Under the pieces are notes generated by a model that was not told where the DNA came from, did no database searches, and worked only from the letters and a program-made list of their open reading frames with translations. Shown here piece by piece: positions 16,462 through 24,207 of a stretch of DNA of 48,510 nucleotides; within the stretch, counting starts at the first letter, position 1, and each line of letters opens with the position of its first letter. This stretch comes from Anaerolinea sp. (lineage in GTDB: Bacteria; Chloroflexota; Dehalococcoidia; Tepidiformales; Tepidiformaceae). The translations under genes were made by a program, and so were the position numbers. Where the stretch lies: positions 1 through 48,510 of the forward strand of contig PNKC01000019.1 of NCBI GenBank assembly GCA_013822275.1, given 5' to 3'.

Positions 16462-16875
16462 GTGGCGGGACAGAACGAGTTCAACCTGAAGATCATCGAG
16501 GAGTTTCGCGCCAACTCGGGCGAGACGTTGGGGCCATTTAAGGGCCGCCCGCTGCTGCTCCTCACCACTACTGGCGCGAAGAGCGGCGAAGCACGTACCA
16601 CACCGCTCGTGTACAGCCGTGACGGAGATCGCATCGTCGTCATTGCCTCAATGGGCGGTGCCCCGAAGCATCCGGCCTGGTTCTTAAACCTTTCCGCCAA
16701 TCCGGAGGTCACCGTCGAGGTTGGGACCGAGAAGTTCATTGCACGTGCTTCGGTGGCCGACTCCGCGGAACGGGACCGCCTCTACGCACAGCAGGCGGAG
16801 ATGATGCCTGCCTTCAGTGAGTATCAGCAGAAAACGGCCCGCCAGATTCCCGTGGTTGTCCTCCAGCGCGCTTGA
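16462..16875 (+). CDS. deazaflavin (F420)-dependent nitroreductase family protein
   Basis: 137-residue split-barrel protein of the DDN type. The core reads RPLLLLTTTGAKSGEARTTPLVY, then DRIVVIASMGGAPKHPAWFLNL, then NPEVTVEVG, exactly the pattern of F420H2-dependent quinone or nitro reductases such as Rv3547. The start is placed at GTG 16462 after a GGGGG run; TTG 16447 is possible. It implies that the organism makes F420. It is divergent from the PrpD-like gene and followed by the PAC2 gene with its own promoter. Confidence 0.85.
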   Translation: MAGQNEFNLKIIEEFRANSGETLGPFKGRPLLLLTTTGAKSGEARTTPLVYSRDGDRIVVIASMGGAPKHPAWFLNLSANPEVTVEVGTEKFIARASVADSAERDRLYAQQAEMMPAFSEYQQKTARQIPVVVLQRA

Positions 16876-16930
16876 GGCCCGTCCCGGCGCCATGGCGCCA
16901 GTGGATCCCTCGGGTGCCGCCCGGCTCTGG

Positions 16931-16936
16931 TATCCT
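16931..16936 (+). promoter_or_regulatory. -10 element of the PAC2 gene (leaderless)
   Basis: TATCCT, 7 nt before the GTG start at 16944. No Shine-Dalgarno sequence lies between. Confidence 0.6.
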
Positions 16937-16943
16937 CAAATGC

Positions 16944-17819
16944 GTGGATTTCCTTTCCGTCGATCGTCAGCCAGAGCTTCATGACCCGGTGGCCGTGGTC
17001 GCCTTCGCGGGATGGAACGATGCCGCGTCCGCGGCCACCAACGCCGCCCGCTTCGTCGTCCGCCGCCTCGGCGCCCGGAAGTTCGCCACGATCGACTCGG
17101 AACCCTTCTTCAACTTTCGTGAGAACCGGCCCCACGTCCGGATTGACAGCCGTGGCAGCCGCGAGATCACCTGGCCGGCAAACGACCTCTTCTACGCCCG
17201 CAACCCGATGGGCCCGCACGACGTCGTCGTTGCGATCGGTGTCGAGCCGAACCTCCGCTGGCAGTCCTTTGCCGGCGCCTATGCGTCGCTCTTCCGGGAT
17301 ATGAATGTGAAGCTGGCGGTCTCCCTCGGCGCGCTCATGGCCGATGTCCCCCACACACGCGAAGTGCGCGTCACGGGCAGCGCTTTTGACCCCGCCCTTG
17401 CCGCGGAACTCGACCTGAGCGTTTCCCGGTACGAAGGCCCAACGGGGATTGTTGGCGTGCTCCACCAGCGGCTGCGCGAGCAGGAAGTGCCAGCGGCGAG
17501 CTTCTGGGCGAACGTACCGCACTACATAACAACAACACAGAACCCCCCAGCGACAATCGCCCTGCTCCGCCGCCTGCAGAAGGTGCTCGAGCTGGAGTTT
17601 GACTACACCGAACTCCAGGCTGCGGGAGACCGTTTCATCGGTGAGATCAACACCGCTATCTCTGGTAACTCCGACGTGCTGGAGTACGTCCACCGCCTTG
17701 AAACGGCGATGGATTCCGGTGAGGAGTCCCGCCCGGCTGAAGGCACGCCCCTTCCCCGAGGCGAAGACCTTGTCCTTGATGTCGAGGAGTTCCTCCGCAA
17801 CCAGCGCGAGGATCAGTAG
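16944..17819 (+). CDS. PAC2 family protein
   Basis: 291 residues of the PAC2 (proteasome assembly chaperone 2-like) family. The N-terminal block PVAVVAFAGWNDAASAATNAA, then FFNFRENRPHVRID and the GALMADVPHTREVRVTG segment are diagnostic for the bacterial branch. The C-terminal 60 residues are helical and acidic. The function in bacteria is unsettled; Actinomycetota with proteasomes carry these proteins, yet no proteasome gene lies here. GTG 16944 is chosen because homology begins there and a -10 element sits 7 nt upstream. It converges with the DinB-fold gene downstream. Confidence 0.85.
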   Translation: MDFLSVDRQPELHDPVAVVAFAGWNDAASAATNAARFVVRRLGARKFATIDSEPFFNFRENRPHVRIDSRGSREITWPANDLFYARNPMGPHDVVVAIGVEPNLRWQSFAGAYASLFRDMNVKLAVSLGALMADVPHTREVRVTGSAFDPALAAELDLSVSRYEGPTGIVGVLHQRLREQEVPAASFWANVPHYITTTQNPPATIALLRRLQKVLELEFDYTELQAAGDRFIGEINTAISGNSDVLEYVHRLETAMDSGEESRPAEGTPLPRGEDLVLDVEEFLRNQREDQ

Positions 17820-17848
17820 CGGCCGCCGGTGCCCTCCGCGCCGCTCGT

Positions 17849-18367
17849 TCAGATCCCGAACGCCATCCCCAGTTGCCCCTTATGCCCGTTAATCTCCCCC
17901 AGATGCATGAACCCGTGCGTCATGACGACCTGGCGGAGGACCTTCCAGCGTGGCATCTCTCCCAGCGGCCTGATCATCTGGATCTCGTCCAGGGTCTCCA
18001 GCGGCACCGTCTTCAGGAAGGCCGCGCAATCCTTCGCAACGGCCGAGGAGTAGGCGAGCAGAAGAGACGGGTCCGGGATCCGCACGGCGCGAGCGTCTTC
18101 CAGCGACATGCCGGTGCCCTGGTCCACCTTCGGCAGCCCCATCTTTTCGAAGTAGCCCTGCTCAATCCAGACCGGGTTCTTTCGCTGCAGGACGAAGTTG
18201 GTGATGTTGTCCTGGGTCCGCAGCACGTGCCAGGCGTTGAACCCGATGCTCACCGACTTGCCTTCCGGCAGCCAGTTCATCTGCTCAGCGGAGACGTCCT
18301 TCAGGGCATTGTCCAGCCAGTCGTTCAGTTGGCCCACGCCGTCGAGCAAGAGTTCGCGGATATCCAT
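17849..18367 (-). CDS. DinB-fold metalloprotein
   Basis: 172-residue four-helix DinB/YfiT-type protein (unrelated to DNA polymerase IV despite the name). The metal triad is His47 (NAWHVLRTQDN) with His151 and His155 (THGFMHLGE). Such proteins are thiol-dependent transferases or hydrolases, for example mycothiol- or bacillithiol-dependent enzymes, but most are uncharacterised. GGGAGG lies before the ATG. Single gene, convergent with the PAC2 gene. Confidence 0.8.
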   Translation of the reverse strand: MDIRELLLDGVGQLNDWLDNALKDVSAEQMNWLPEGKSVSIGFNAWHVLRTQDNITNFVLQRKNPVWIEQGYFEKMGLPKVDQGTGMSLEDARAVRIPDPSLLLAYSSAVAKDCAAFLKTVPLETLDEIQMIRPLGEMPRWKVLRQVVMTHGFMHLGEINGHKGQLGMAFGI

Positions 18368-18436
18368 GACTGCCTCCCGCGCGACCCCTTTCTGGGCGAC
18401 CGCGCCGCCGCAGTCTAGCGCTGCCTGCGAGTCTCA

Positions 18437-19423
18437 TCAAACAACGGGCGCCTGGCGAACGTCTTCCGGCCCCAATCCGCGCATCAGTCCCCGCCCGCGT
18501 TGATCCGCGGCCCGCACCAGCGCGTACAGTGTCCCGATCGTTGGAGCAGTGACACCCAGTGCCTCCGCCCGCCGCCATGGCTCCCCCAGGATCGCCTCCA
18601 CTTCCAGGGTGCGCCCGAGGACGAAGTCGATCAGCATGCTCGTCCGGTAGTCCCCCATGGTGTCCGTGAGCGCGAACATCCGCCTCACTACCTCGTCGCC
18701 GTCCAGCCGTGCAGTCGATCCCGCAGCGGCGAGGTCTGCGTTGCCAACCGCGGTCACCTCTTGCATGGCTTGCTCAGCCACGCTCCGCAACGCCTTGTCC
18801 CGCAGGATCGTCTGGGTCCCGACGCCTCCGGCAGCCACGCTCAACCCGTTGAACGGGATGTTCCAGCAGAGCTTCTCCCAGCGCGCGTAGAGCAGGTTCG
18901 GCGCCACCCCAGCTTCGATCCCGCCGGATTCGAGCAGCTCTCGCAGCGCATCGAGTTCGGCCTCGTCGTCCCGGTAATGGGCGATCGAGACGCGGCCGTA
19001 TTCGAGGTGGTGAATCACGCCTGGGCCGCCGCGGTTGATGCAGACGAACGCCATGCCGCCAAAGACCCGGTCGCCCCCGAACCACGCCGCGAACTGGTCT
19101 TCGATCCCGAGCCCGTTCATGAGCGCCAGGATCCGGGTCCGTGGTCCCAGGCAGGGCCGGATGAGCTCTCTTGCGTCTGCAAGGGCCGTGGCTTTGAGCG
19201 TGCAGATGACCCAGTCCACGGGGCCGATCTCGTCAGGCGTCGCGAAGGCGGCCACAACCGGAAGGCGGAAGTCGCCTTGAACGCTGCGCACGTCGAGACC
19301 GCGCGCGCGCACGGTCTCAAGGTCGCTGCGCAGCAGGAACCGCACGTCGTGGCCCGCCCTGGCGAGCAGAGCCCCGTAGTATCCGCCTACCGCGCCCGCG
19401 CCAATCACCGCAATCGATGCCAT
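18437..19423 (-). CDS. 2-dehydropantoate 2-reductase family protein (PanE-like)
   Basis: 328-residue NADP-dependent reductase. The Rossmann loop is GAGAVGGYYG (8-17). The conserved Lys of the ApbA/PanE family is in VICTLKATAL, the Asn in LMNGLGIED, and the C-terminal catalytic region reads RWEKLCWNIPFNGLS. PanE reduces ketopantoate to pantoate for CoA synthesis, but many paralogues act on other 2-oxo acids, and no pan gene is nearby. The start is fixed by the TATCCT element 6 nt upstream. Confidence 0.85.
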   Translation of the reverse strand: MASIAVIGAGAVGGYYGALLARAGHDVRFLLRSDLETVRARGLDVRSVQGDFRLPVVAAFATPDEIGPVDWVICTLKATALADARELIRPCLGPRTRILALMNGLGIEDQFAAWFGGDRVFGGMAFVCINRGGPGVIHHLEYGRVSIAHYRDDEAELDALRELLESGGIEAGVAPNLLYARWEKLCWNIPFNGLSVAAGGVGTQTILRDKALRSVAEQAMQEVTAVGNADLAAAGSTARLDGDEVVRRMFALTDTMGDYRTSMLIDFVLGRTLEVEAILGEPWRRAEALGVTAPTIGTLYALVRAADQRGRGLMRGLGPEDVRQAPVV

Positions 19424-19429
19424 CTTCGG

Positions 19430-19435
19430 AGGATA
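19430..19435 (-). promoter_or_regulatory. -10 element of the PanE-like gene (leaderless)
   Basis: TATCCT on the minus strand, 6 nt before the ATG at 19423. Confidence 0.6.
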
Positions 19436-19511
19436 GCGGCAGCCCGGTGATCAGCAAGTCCCTCGACTCATCAACCAACCCGGACCCGCTCCCGTCTCCG
19501 CGCCGGGGCGC

Positions 19512-19535
19512 TACAATGCGAACAAGGGTTCGCAT
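19512..19535 (+). promoter_or_regulatory. LexA-type SOS box over the dinB promoter
   Basis: TACAAT (19512-19517) is the -10 element. Directly over the expected transcript start is the 20-bp palindrome 19516-19535 with arms ATGCGAAC and GTTCGCAT around AAGG. Its core GAAC-N4-GTTC is the LexA box of Bacillus-type and actinobacterial SOS systems. The box ends at the ATG, so LexA would block transcription. Confidence 0.75.
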
Positions 19536-20732
19536 ATGCAAAAACAGCGCACGGCAACTGTCCTCCATGTTGACCTGGATGCCTTCTTCGTCTCGATGGA
19601 GCTGTTGCGGCGGCCGGAGCTGCGAGGGCAGCCTGTGGTCGTCGCTGGCGGCCTTGGCCCGCGAGGTGTGGTGAACACCTGCAGTTACGAAGCGCGGGCC
19701 TTCGGCGTCCGCTCAGCCATGCCGGTGTCGCGCGCGCGCCAACTCTGCCCGCATGCGGCCTACCTCGAGTCCGACTATGGCTACTACAGCGCTGCCTCGC
19801 GCACCTTCCACGCGATCCTCCGCGACTACACCCCGCTCGTTGAGCCCGCCGGCGCGGACGAAGCCTACCTCGACGTGGCTGGCACAGGGCGGCTCTTCGG
19901 CGAACCGGCGGAGATTGCCGCCACAATTCGCCGGCGCATCCGCGACGACATCGGTATCACCGGCTCAGTCGGCGTCTCGATCAACAAACTCGTCAGCAAA
20001 GTGGCGAGCGATGCGGGCAAGCCGGACGGCCTCGTTGTCGTCCCGGCGGGCGAAGAAGCGGCTTTCCTCGCCCCGCGCCCAATCCGCGAACTCCCGATGG
20101 TGGGCCCGAAGACCGCGGCAACGCTTGCCGGCCTCGGCGTCCACACCATCGGCGACCTCGCCGCGCTCCCCGTGTCTGTCTTCGAAGCGCGTTTCGGCAA
20201 GCACGGTCATGAACTCCACCTCCGGTCACTGGGCATCTACGATGCGCCTGTGCTCGATGGCCGCGGAGAAGCGAAGTCGGTGAGCCGAGAAACGACGTTC
20301 GGTGACGATGAGCCGGACGGCGAGCGCCTTCGTGGCGTCCTCCTCGGCCAGGCCGAAAGGGTTGCCGCCGACCTCCGCAAGCAGGGCAAGGCTGCCCGCA
20401 CCGTCACCCTCAAACTCCGCTTCCCCCCGTTCGAGACCCTCACCCGCTCGGCCACCTCACCCCGTCCTCTCCACCTCGCGACGGAACTCTTCGAAGCGGC
20501 AAGCACGCTGTTCGAACGGGCCTGGGCCGAGAACGCGAGGAGGCCCGTCCGCCTCGTTGGGTTGGGGGCGACGAACCTCCAGGAAGGCGCCCATCAGCTC
20601 GGCCTTGGCGAGACAATGGAGGCGGACGACCTTGCCCGCGCGGTTTCTGGACTCCGCGATCGGTTCGGAGAAGCCGTCATCCGCCGCGGCGCCGAGGTCC
20701 ACACCCATCGCGGTCTGCACGAAGAGGATTGA
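19536..20732 (+). CDS. dinB: DNA polymerase IV (Y-family translesion polymerase)
   Basis: 398 residues, slightly longer than E. coli DinB. Catalytic acids: Asp13 (HVDLDAFF) and Asp108-Glu109 in GADEAYLD, where the usual Ser before Asp-Glu is Ala. Helix-hairpin-helix GPKTAATLAGLGVHTIGDL follows near residue 190, and the little-finger domain spans about 245-365. The protein copies damaged templates with low fidelity. A LexA-type box at its promoter predicts induction by DNA damage. The last residues show no clear sliding-clamp motif. Confidence 0.95.
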   Translation: MQKQRTATVLHVDLDAFFVSMELLRRPELRGQPVVVAGGLGPRGVVNTCSYEARAFGVRSAMPVSRARQLCPHAAYLESDYGYYSAASRTFHAILRDYTPLVEPAGADEAYLDVAGTGRLFGEPAEIAATIRRRIRDDIGITGSVGVSINKLVSKVASDAGKPDGLVVVPAGEEAAFLAPRPIRELPMVGPKTAATLAGLGVHTIGDLAALPVSVFEARFGKHGHELHLRSLGIYDAPVLDGRGEAKSVSRETTFGDDEPDGERLRGVLLGQAERVAADLRKQGKAARTVTLKLRFPPFETLTRSATSPRPLHLATELFEAASTLFERAWAENARRPVRLVGLGATNLQEGAHQLGLGETMEADDLARAVSGLRDRFGEAVIRRGAEVHTHRGLHEED

Positions 20733-20784
20733 CAGCCGTGCCCCGGCAACGGAAGAATTGGACAACTTTACCGAGGTTTGCTAG

Positions 20785-21438
20785 GTGCCCGAGAACCCGC
20801 CGCCCCGCCAAACATGGCTCACCCTCGGCGCGGCCAGCGAACTCCTCGGCGTGAGCGAGTCCAGCATTCGCCGCTGGGCCGATTCCGGCGACATCCGCTC
20901 GTTTCGCACCCGCGGCGGCCACCGCCGCATCCTCGAAGACGACCTCAAGCAGTTCATGAGTCACGCCACGGCCGTCGCCAGCAGCCACGACACCGAACGC
21001 ATCAGCGATATCGCCCTCGCCCGCGTCAAGCGCCGTATCAGCCGCGGCCGTCAGACCCACTCCATGGACGCGTTCAAGGCGCTCTCCGATGACGCCCGCG
21101 ATCGTCTGAGGTTGATGGGGCGCCAGCTCGTGGACCTCTTCGCCCGCTACATTGCCTCGGACGCCAAGAAGGAGCGCTTCGCTGAGGACGCTCGCACCAT
21201 CGGCCGCGAATATGGCCGCACCCTGGTCGATTCGAAGGTCGGCCTGACCGTCGCGGTGGGCACCTTCAACAGCATGCGGCGGTCACTCGAGGAGACAGCC
21301 TCCCAGATCGCCAGCGAGGCCGGGCTATCTACCGAGGAATCGGTCGAGGCGCTTGAGAGTATCCTCGACCTGGCGGACGTCGTCCTCGAAGGTATGGCGC
21401 AGGTCTACGAAGGCTCGGGCGCGGCGCAGGGCCATTAG
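20785..21438 (+). CDS. MerR/excisionase-type helix-turn-helix regulator
   Basis: 217 residues. Residues about 9-60 are a MerR-like winged helix (GAASELLGVSESSIRRWAD, then IRSFRTRGGHRRI, the wing). The remaining 150 residues are helical with a conserved-looking DDARDRLRLMGRQLVDLFARY stretch and no recognised ligand domain. The architecture is like BldC or CarH-type regulators without a cobalamin motif. GTG start at 20785; it begins 52 bp after dinB and may be read through from it. Target unknown. Confidence 0.7.
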   Translation: MPENPPPRQTWLTLGAASELLGVSESSIRRWADSGDIRSFRTRGGHRRILEDDLKQFMSHATAVASSHDTERISDIALARVKRRISRGRQTHSMDAFKALSDDARDRLRLMGRQLVDLFARYIASDAKKERFAEDARTIGREYGRTLVDSKVGLTVAVGTFNSMRRSLEETASQIASEAGLSTEESVEALESILDLADVVLEGMAQVYEGSGAAQGH

Positions 21439-21477
21439 CGGCAGCCCGGGCCGACTGAGAGCCACGCAGTCTGAAGG

Positions 21478-22569
21478 TTAGCGCGGGTCCATCAGCTCCT
21501 TGAATCCGTACCGCGCGTACGGCCCCATGATGATGATTTCGAAGATCCCGATGCCCGCCCGGCTGCCGGACTTCACCAGGGAAACGGTCTGTACATGCAG
21601 GTTGGCCATCGGCGTCTCGGCCGAAAGGATGTATTCACCACCATCCTGTTCGTCCGGCCCGACCCACATCCCATGGCCCCACTTCGGGTCTCCATAGCCG
21701 ATGCCCTTCATCAGGAAGTGGTAGAGCGGCGTGAACGTGATCTCCATCGGTTCCGCGGAAGCCGGAGTCAGGGTGATCTTGGACCCGGCGCCAATCCAGC
21801 GGGTGCCTTTCTCGAAGTCCAGCTCATGTGACACCCGCGCCTGGGTCGACGTCGCCTGCGGGTAAGGCGTCAAAATCTCGCCCGATTCATGCCAGCGCGT
21901 CCCGTCGCTGTATTCGGATGTCGTGAACAACGTGCAGCGGTCTTCGAAGTTGAGCGGCGCCCAGTTCCAGTAGAACTGTGGCGCTGCCGAGGGCGGTGCT
22001 CCCCGCGGGTCGCGCCCACCCACGTTCCGGATGCCCCAGGAGTGATCCCGTGAACCCCACCATGTCTCCGGCCGCACTTCGTGGGTGGCGCCATCGAGGG
22101 TGATGGTACCGGACCACTGGCCGTGCTGGGTCATACGCGTGTAGTCCATAGCCGTCACGTTGCCCGCTCGCCGGTTGAAATGCGGCTCCTCCATCGGCAA
22201 TGAGCGCGCTTCATATACCAGATCCGCAGAGATGCCCCACTGGTTCGGGGCGACGGTAACGCGCAGCTTCCGGAGCGGCTCCAGCACTTCGACGGAAATC
22301 GCGCCCGCGCTCGTCTTCAGCCGGTCTGGCCCCAGCGCGCGCGATGCCCGCACGTATCGTTGCTTGCCGTTGTGGAGGACGCTGAAGGCGCAGTCGAAGA
22401 CCCCGAGGTTTGGGTATTGACCCATCGCGACGGCGAAGTAGATCTCTCCATCGCGCCGGTAGCCGTTGAAGAAGTAGCGGTCGTAAAAGTTCCGGTCGCT
22501 CGTGAACACGGTGTCGAAGGTGTACGGCGTCTGGTGCGTGAGGAAGTCGTCGGCGGGGGTGATAGCCAA
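21478..22569 (-). CDS. CrtC/DUF7064-like lipocalin-fold protein of unknown function
   Basis: 363-residue beta-rich protein without signal peptide or membrane span. The motif WWGSRDHSWGIR (about 169-180) and the final block resemble the CrtC-like (hydroxyneurosporene hydratase) and DUF7064/DUF7065 family, which shares a double-lipocalin fold. The N-terminal part (DRNFYDRYFFNGYRRDGEIYFAVAMGQYPN) also fits that group. No carotenoid gene is near, so carotenoid chemistry should not be assumed; a lipid- or terpenoid-binding role is the broader inference. The start is TTG at 22569 after TGGAG. Confidence 0.55.
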   Translation of the reverse strand: MAITPADDFLTHQTPYTFDTVFTSDRNFYDRYFFNGYRRDGEIYFAVAMGQYPNLGVFDCAFSVLHNGKQRYVRASRALGPDRLKTSAGAISVEVLEPLRKLRVTVAPNQWGISADLVYEARSLPMEEPHFNRRAGNVTAMDYTRMTQHGQWSGTITLDGATHEVRPETWWGSRDHSWGIRNVGGRDPRGAPPSAAPQFYWNWAPLNFEDRCTLFTTSEYSDGTRWHESGEILTPYPQATSTQARVSHELDFEKGTRWIGAGSKITLTPASAEPMEITFTPLYHFLMKGIGYGDPKWGHGMWVGPDEQDGGEYILSAETPMANLHVQTVSLVKSGSRAGIGIFEIIIMGPYARYGFKELMDPR

Positions 22570-22747
22570 GGGGTGCTCCAGCGAGCGGTCTGCTCGGCCC
22601 CGAATCTACGCATGCGCGGCGGGCGGGTCAAAGCCGGGCCGCTGCCGCTGACACATTGGCCGCGCGGCTTGGGCGGGCTCTGACAGGTGACGCCCCCTGT
22701 TTCCCCATCGGGCGTCATAACGAGCTTCCCGCCAGCGCCGGTCGCGC

Positions 22748-22753
22748 TACCAT
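22748..22753 (+). promoter_or_regulatory. -10 element of rnhB (leaderless)
   Basis: TACCAT, 7 nt before the ATG at 22761. It favours that ATG over the longer frame from 22656. Confidence 0.6.
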
Positions 22754-22760
22754 TCCATGC

Positions 22761-23390
22761 ATGGCAAAAGGCGACCCGCTTCCCAGCCTGAAGTTCGAAA
22801 AAGAAGCGTGGGCGGCCGGCGCAACATGGGTCGCGGGCGTGGACGAAGTTGGGGTTGGCCCGCTTGCCGGGCCCGTTGCCGCCGCCGTGGTGGCATTGCC
22901 CGCGGACAAACGCTTCCGCTGGTACTCCAGGGTCCGCGACTCCAAGGTGCTCTCCGAAAAAGTGCGCGATGACCTGGCGCCGCGCATCCGGGAGTCTGTC
23001 CCCTACGCCATCGGCTGGGCCTCCCACGAAGAGATCGACCGCATCGGCATCCTCCCGGCGCGGCGCCTCTGCATGCTGCGGGCCTTCGAACAGCTCTCCG
23101 TGAAGCCCGACGCAATCATTTCCGACGCCCTCGACCTGCCGCTCCCGAACCTCCGCGCGGTTATCGATGGGGACGCCCTGAGCATCGCCGTGGGCGCGGC
23201 CAGCATCGTGGCCAAGGTCGCGCGGGACGCTTTGATGGACGACCTCTGCGCCCAGTACCCCGGCTACAACTTCTGTCAGAACAAGGGCTACCCAACGCCC
23301 GAACATAAGCGCTTGCTGCAGCAGCGCGGACCCTGCCCGGTCCACCGCCGCAGTTACGCCCCGGTCGCGCGGTACGCATTCAGGTGGTGA
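22761..23390 (+). CDS. rnhB: ribonuclease HII
   Basis: 209 residues. It cleaves RNA in RNA-DNA hybrids and at single ribonucleotides embedded in DNA. The catalytic Asp-Glu pair is in GVDEVGVGPLAGPV near residue 22, a third Asp is in IISDALDLP, and the C-terminal Asp is in ARDALMDDL. The GRG motif that reads the ribonucleotide is GVG here, an unusual change. It overlaps yraN by four bases, a common bacterial pairing. Start chosen from the -10 element and homology. Confidence 0.92.
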   Translation: MAKGDPLPSLKFEKEAWAAGATWVAGVDEVGVGPLAGPVAAAVVALPADKRFRWYSRVRDSKVLSEKVRDDLAPRIRESVPYAIGWASHEEIDRIGILPARRLCMLRAFEQLSVKPDAIISDALDLPLPNLRAVIDGDALSIAVGAASIVAKVARDALMDDLCAQYPGYNFCQNKGYPTPEHKRLLQQRGPCPVHRRSYAPVARYAFRW

Positions 23391-23755
23391 GCCAGCGCAA
23401 GGACCTGGGCGAGTTCGGCGAACGGGTGGCGGCCCACCGGCTCGAAGCATCCGGGATGCGCATCCTCGCCCGAAACGTCCGCACGCGGGGCGGGGAAATC
23501 GACATCGTGGCCCAGGATGGCGGGGACACGGTCTTCGTGGAGGTCCGCGCGCGCCGGAACGTCCCCGGCGTGGCCGCCGAGTCCCTCACTCCACTGAAGC
23601 TCCGCCGCATGTGGCAGTGCGCGATGGACTACTGCGACACGAACGGTGTCAGCCCCGAGCGGGCCCGCATCGACCTCGTCAGCATCGACCTGGGCCCCCG
23701 CGGCGATGCCACCCATGTGGAGCACTTCCGCGGGCTTGAGGTGCCGGAGGCGTAG
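23387..23755 (+). CDS. YraN family endonuclease-like protein (UPF0102)
   Basis: 122-residue YraN, a Holliday-junction-resolvase-like fold. Core: GEFGERVAAHRLEASGMRIL, then GGEIDIVAQDGGDTVFVEVRAR, which carries the Asp and Glu-x-Lys-like metal site (EVR here). The biological role is unknown; linkage to rnhB suggests DNA maintenance. GTG 23387 overlaps the rnhB stop (GTGA); an alternative GTG lies three bases earlier. An imperfect hairpin (CGTAGG/CCTACG, 23751-23774) spans this stop codon and the convergent gene's end. Confidence 0.87.
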   Translation: MSQRKDLGEFGERVAAHRLEASGMRILARNVRTRGGEIDIVAQDGGDTVFVEVRARRNVPGVAAESLTPLKLRRMWQCAMDYCDTNGVSPERARIDLVSIDLGPRGDATHVEHFRGLEVPEA

Positions 23756-23769
23756 GCGGCGTCTGCGCC

Positions 23770-24207
23770 CTACGAGTGGATCCGCGCTCCCGGCGTTTGA
23801 TACGGCACAAGCTCCGTCAGCACACCCTGGACGTCCTTCGGGTAGAAGAACGCGGCGCCCACATGGTCGCCCAGGTCCACCTGCGTCAGGCCTTCGCCGC
23901 GCAGCCGGGCAGCCTCTTCCGCCACATCGTCCACGGCGTAGCCGATGTGGTGCAGCCCCGGGCCGCGCTTCGCCAGGAACTTCCCGGCGCCACTCTTGTC
24001 GTCCTGGGGGACGATCACCTCGATGACCGTCTCGCCCTCGCCTACCTGGATGAAGTAGTTCAGCGTCCGTTCCGGCTTGAAGTACGATCCCTTCTCCCCT
24101 GCGCCCTTCCAGTCGGAAACGGAAAACCCCATGCGCGGCAGCCAGATCTTGCGCGCGTCATCCCAGGACGCCGCAACAAGGCCGATGTGGTCGATTCTCC
24201 GGATCAT
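23770..24207 (-). CDS. VOC superfamily protein, methylmalonyl-CoA epimerase-like
   Basis: 145 residues with two beta-alpha-beta-beta-beta modules. Metal ligands fit His7 (IDHIGLV), His in GLHHIGYAVDD and Glu in VLTELVPY, the epimerase/glyoxalase pattern. It is close to methylmalonyl-CoA epimerase in form but no mutase lies nearby, so another VOC activity (isomerase, lyase or dioxygenase) is possible. Its start overlaps the stop of the upstream ThuA-like gene by four bases, so the two act or are at least made together. Confidence 0.75.
   Translation of the reverse strand: MIRRIDHIGLVAASWDDARKIWLPRMGFSVSDWKGAGEKGSYFKPERTLNYFIQVGEGETVIEVIVPQDDKSGAGKFLAKRGPGLHHIGYAVDDVAEEAARLRGEGLTQVDLGDHVGAAFFYPKDVQGVLTELVPYQTPGARIHS

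Noticed and set aside
17849-18367. DinB-fold gene as a second DNA polymerase IV
   Set aside because: The shared name is misleading: this is a four-helix metalloprotein with a His triad; the real dinB polymerase is at 19536.
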